In this document: one piece after another, positions 63,895 through 64,000 of the stretch
Layout: every line of letters starts with the position of its first letter
Numbering within the stretch: the first letter of the stretch is position 1
Source of the DNA: Bartonella quintana
Lineage (GTDB): Bacteria; Pseudomonadota; Alphaproteobacteria; Rhizobiales; Rhizobiaceae
Assembly: GCF_009936175.1 (NCBI RefSeq)
Contig: NZ_AP019773.1
Coordinates: 1,236,001-1,300,000 of the forward strand
DNA: 64,000 bases
Direction of reading: 5' to 3'
Notes under the pieces: model-generated
Told to the model about the DNA's origin: nothing
The model's input: only the letters and a program-made list of their open reading frames with translations
Databases searched by the model: none
Translations under genes and position numbers: made by a program

Positions 63895-64000
63895 TCTCAT
63901 TGCCAATATTCATTCAATGTTTGTCGGCATTCTTTGTCTTGTGCAAAACAAAGCGCAAAACAAACAAAAATATCAGCAGAAAAGACCAGCTTCTCGAGAT
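63895..64000 (-). other. Part of the 16S-23S spacer
   Basis: The last 106 bases precede the 23S 5' end on the minus strand. They include a repeat GCAAAACAAAGCGCAAAACAAA. The spacer tRNAs expected in rhizobia would lie further right, outside the window. Confidence 0.7.

Overview
The window is a piece of an AT-rich alphaproteobacterial chromosome that is almost certainly Bartonella, from the radiating clade ('lineage 4') that carries the VirB/VirD4 type IV secretion system (T4SS) and Bep effectors. The evidence is a complete virB2-virB11/virD4 cluster, one Fic-BID effector with a VbhA-like antitoxin, three tandem-BID effectors with EPIYA-like tyrosine motifs, a cluster of Bartonella-type (Iba/BafA-like) autotransporters, and a rhizobial-style housekeeping backbone (murJ-trpS-uspA-nifU, groESL with CIRCE, fumC, pgm, hisS, rrn). 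I cannot name the species from sequence alone.

Layout. 1-9.8 kb: three autotransporter loci. The first and third are intact and share an almost identical 1.6 kb 3' end; the middle one is a pseudogene. 9.8-15.2 kb: a gene graveyard with a P4-type integrase remnant, an FlgN-like gene, a fragment of 23S rRNA, an EexN-like T4SS lipoprotein remnant and short direct repeats. 15.3-17.7 kb: a DUF442-type protein, ribF and a HAD phosphatase. 17.7-21 kb: more decay, with one broken and one intact SNase-like gene. 21.3-32.5 kb: virB2-B11 (mostly overlapping, so translationally coupled), the scar of a deleted Fic-type bep with its antitoxin, then virD4. 32.6-40.4 kb: antitoxin, a BepA-like Fic-BID effector and three paralogous effectors with two BID domains each; a similar leader precedes each of the three and an inverted repeat follows each bep. 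40.4-41.8 kb: empty. 41.8-60 kb: housekeeping genes interrupted by decayed partial duplications of gene 3' ends (nifU, fumC/pgm, peroxiredoxin) and an integrase N-terminal remnant. 60.7-64 kb: initiator tRNA, 5S and 23S rRNA on the minus strand, reading in from a 16S gene beyond the right edge.

How it works together. VirB2-B11 build the envelope channel, pilus and energising ATPases. VirD4 is the coupling protein that recognises the BID domain plus charged tail of the Beps. The Fic-Bep probably AMPylates a host target and is held inactive in the bacterium by the small antitoxin. The tandem-BID Beps carry tyrosine motifs and PxxPxR proline motifs suited to host SH2/SH3 signalling proteins. Autotransporters upstream add surface or secreted factors. 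The most unusual signal is in the third tandem-BID effector: the repeat position that is tyrosine in its neighbours is aspartate in five successive units. The second theme is serial partial duplication followed by decay across the whole window.
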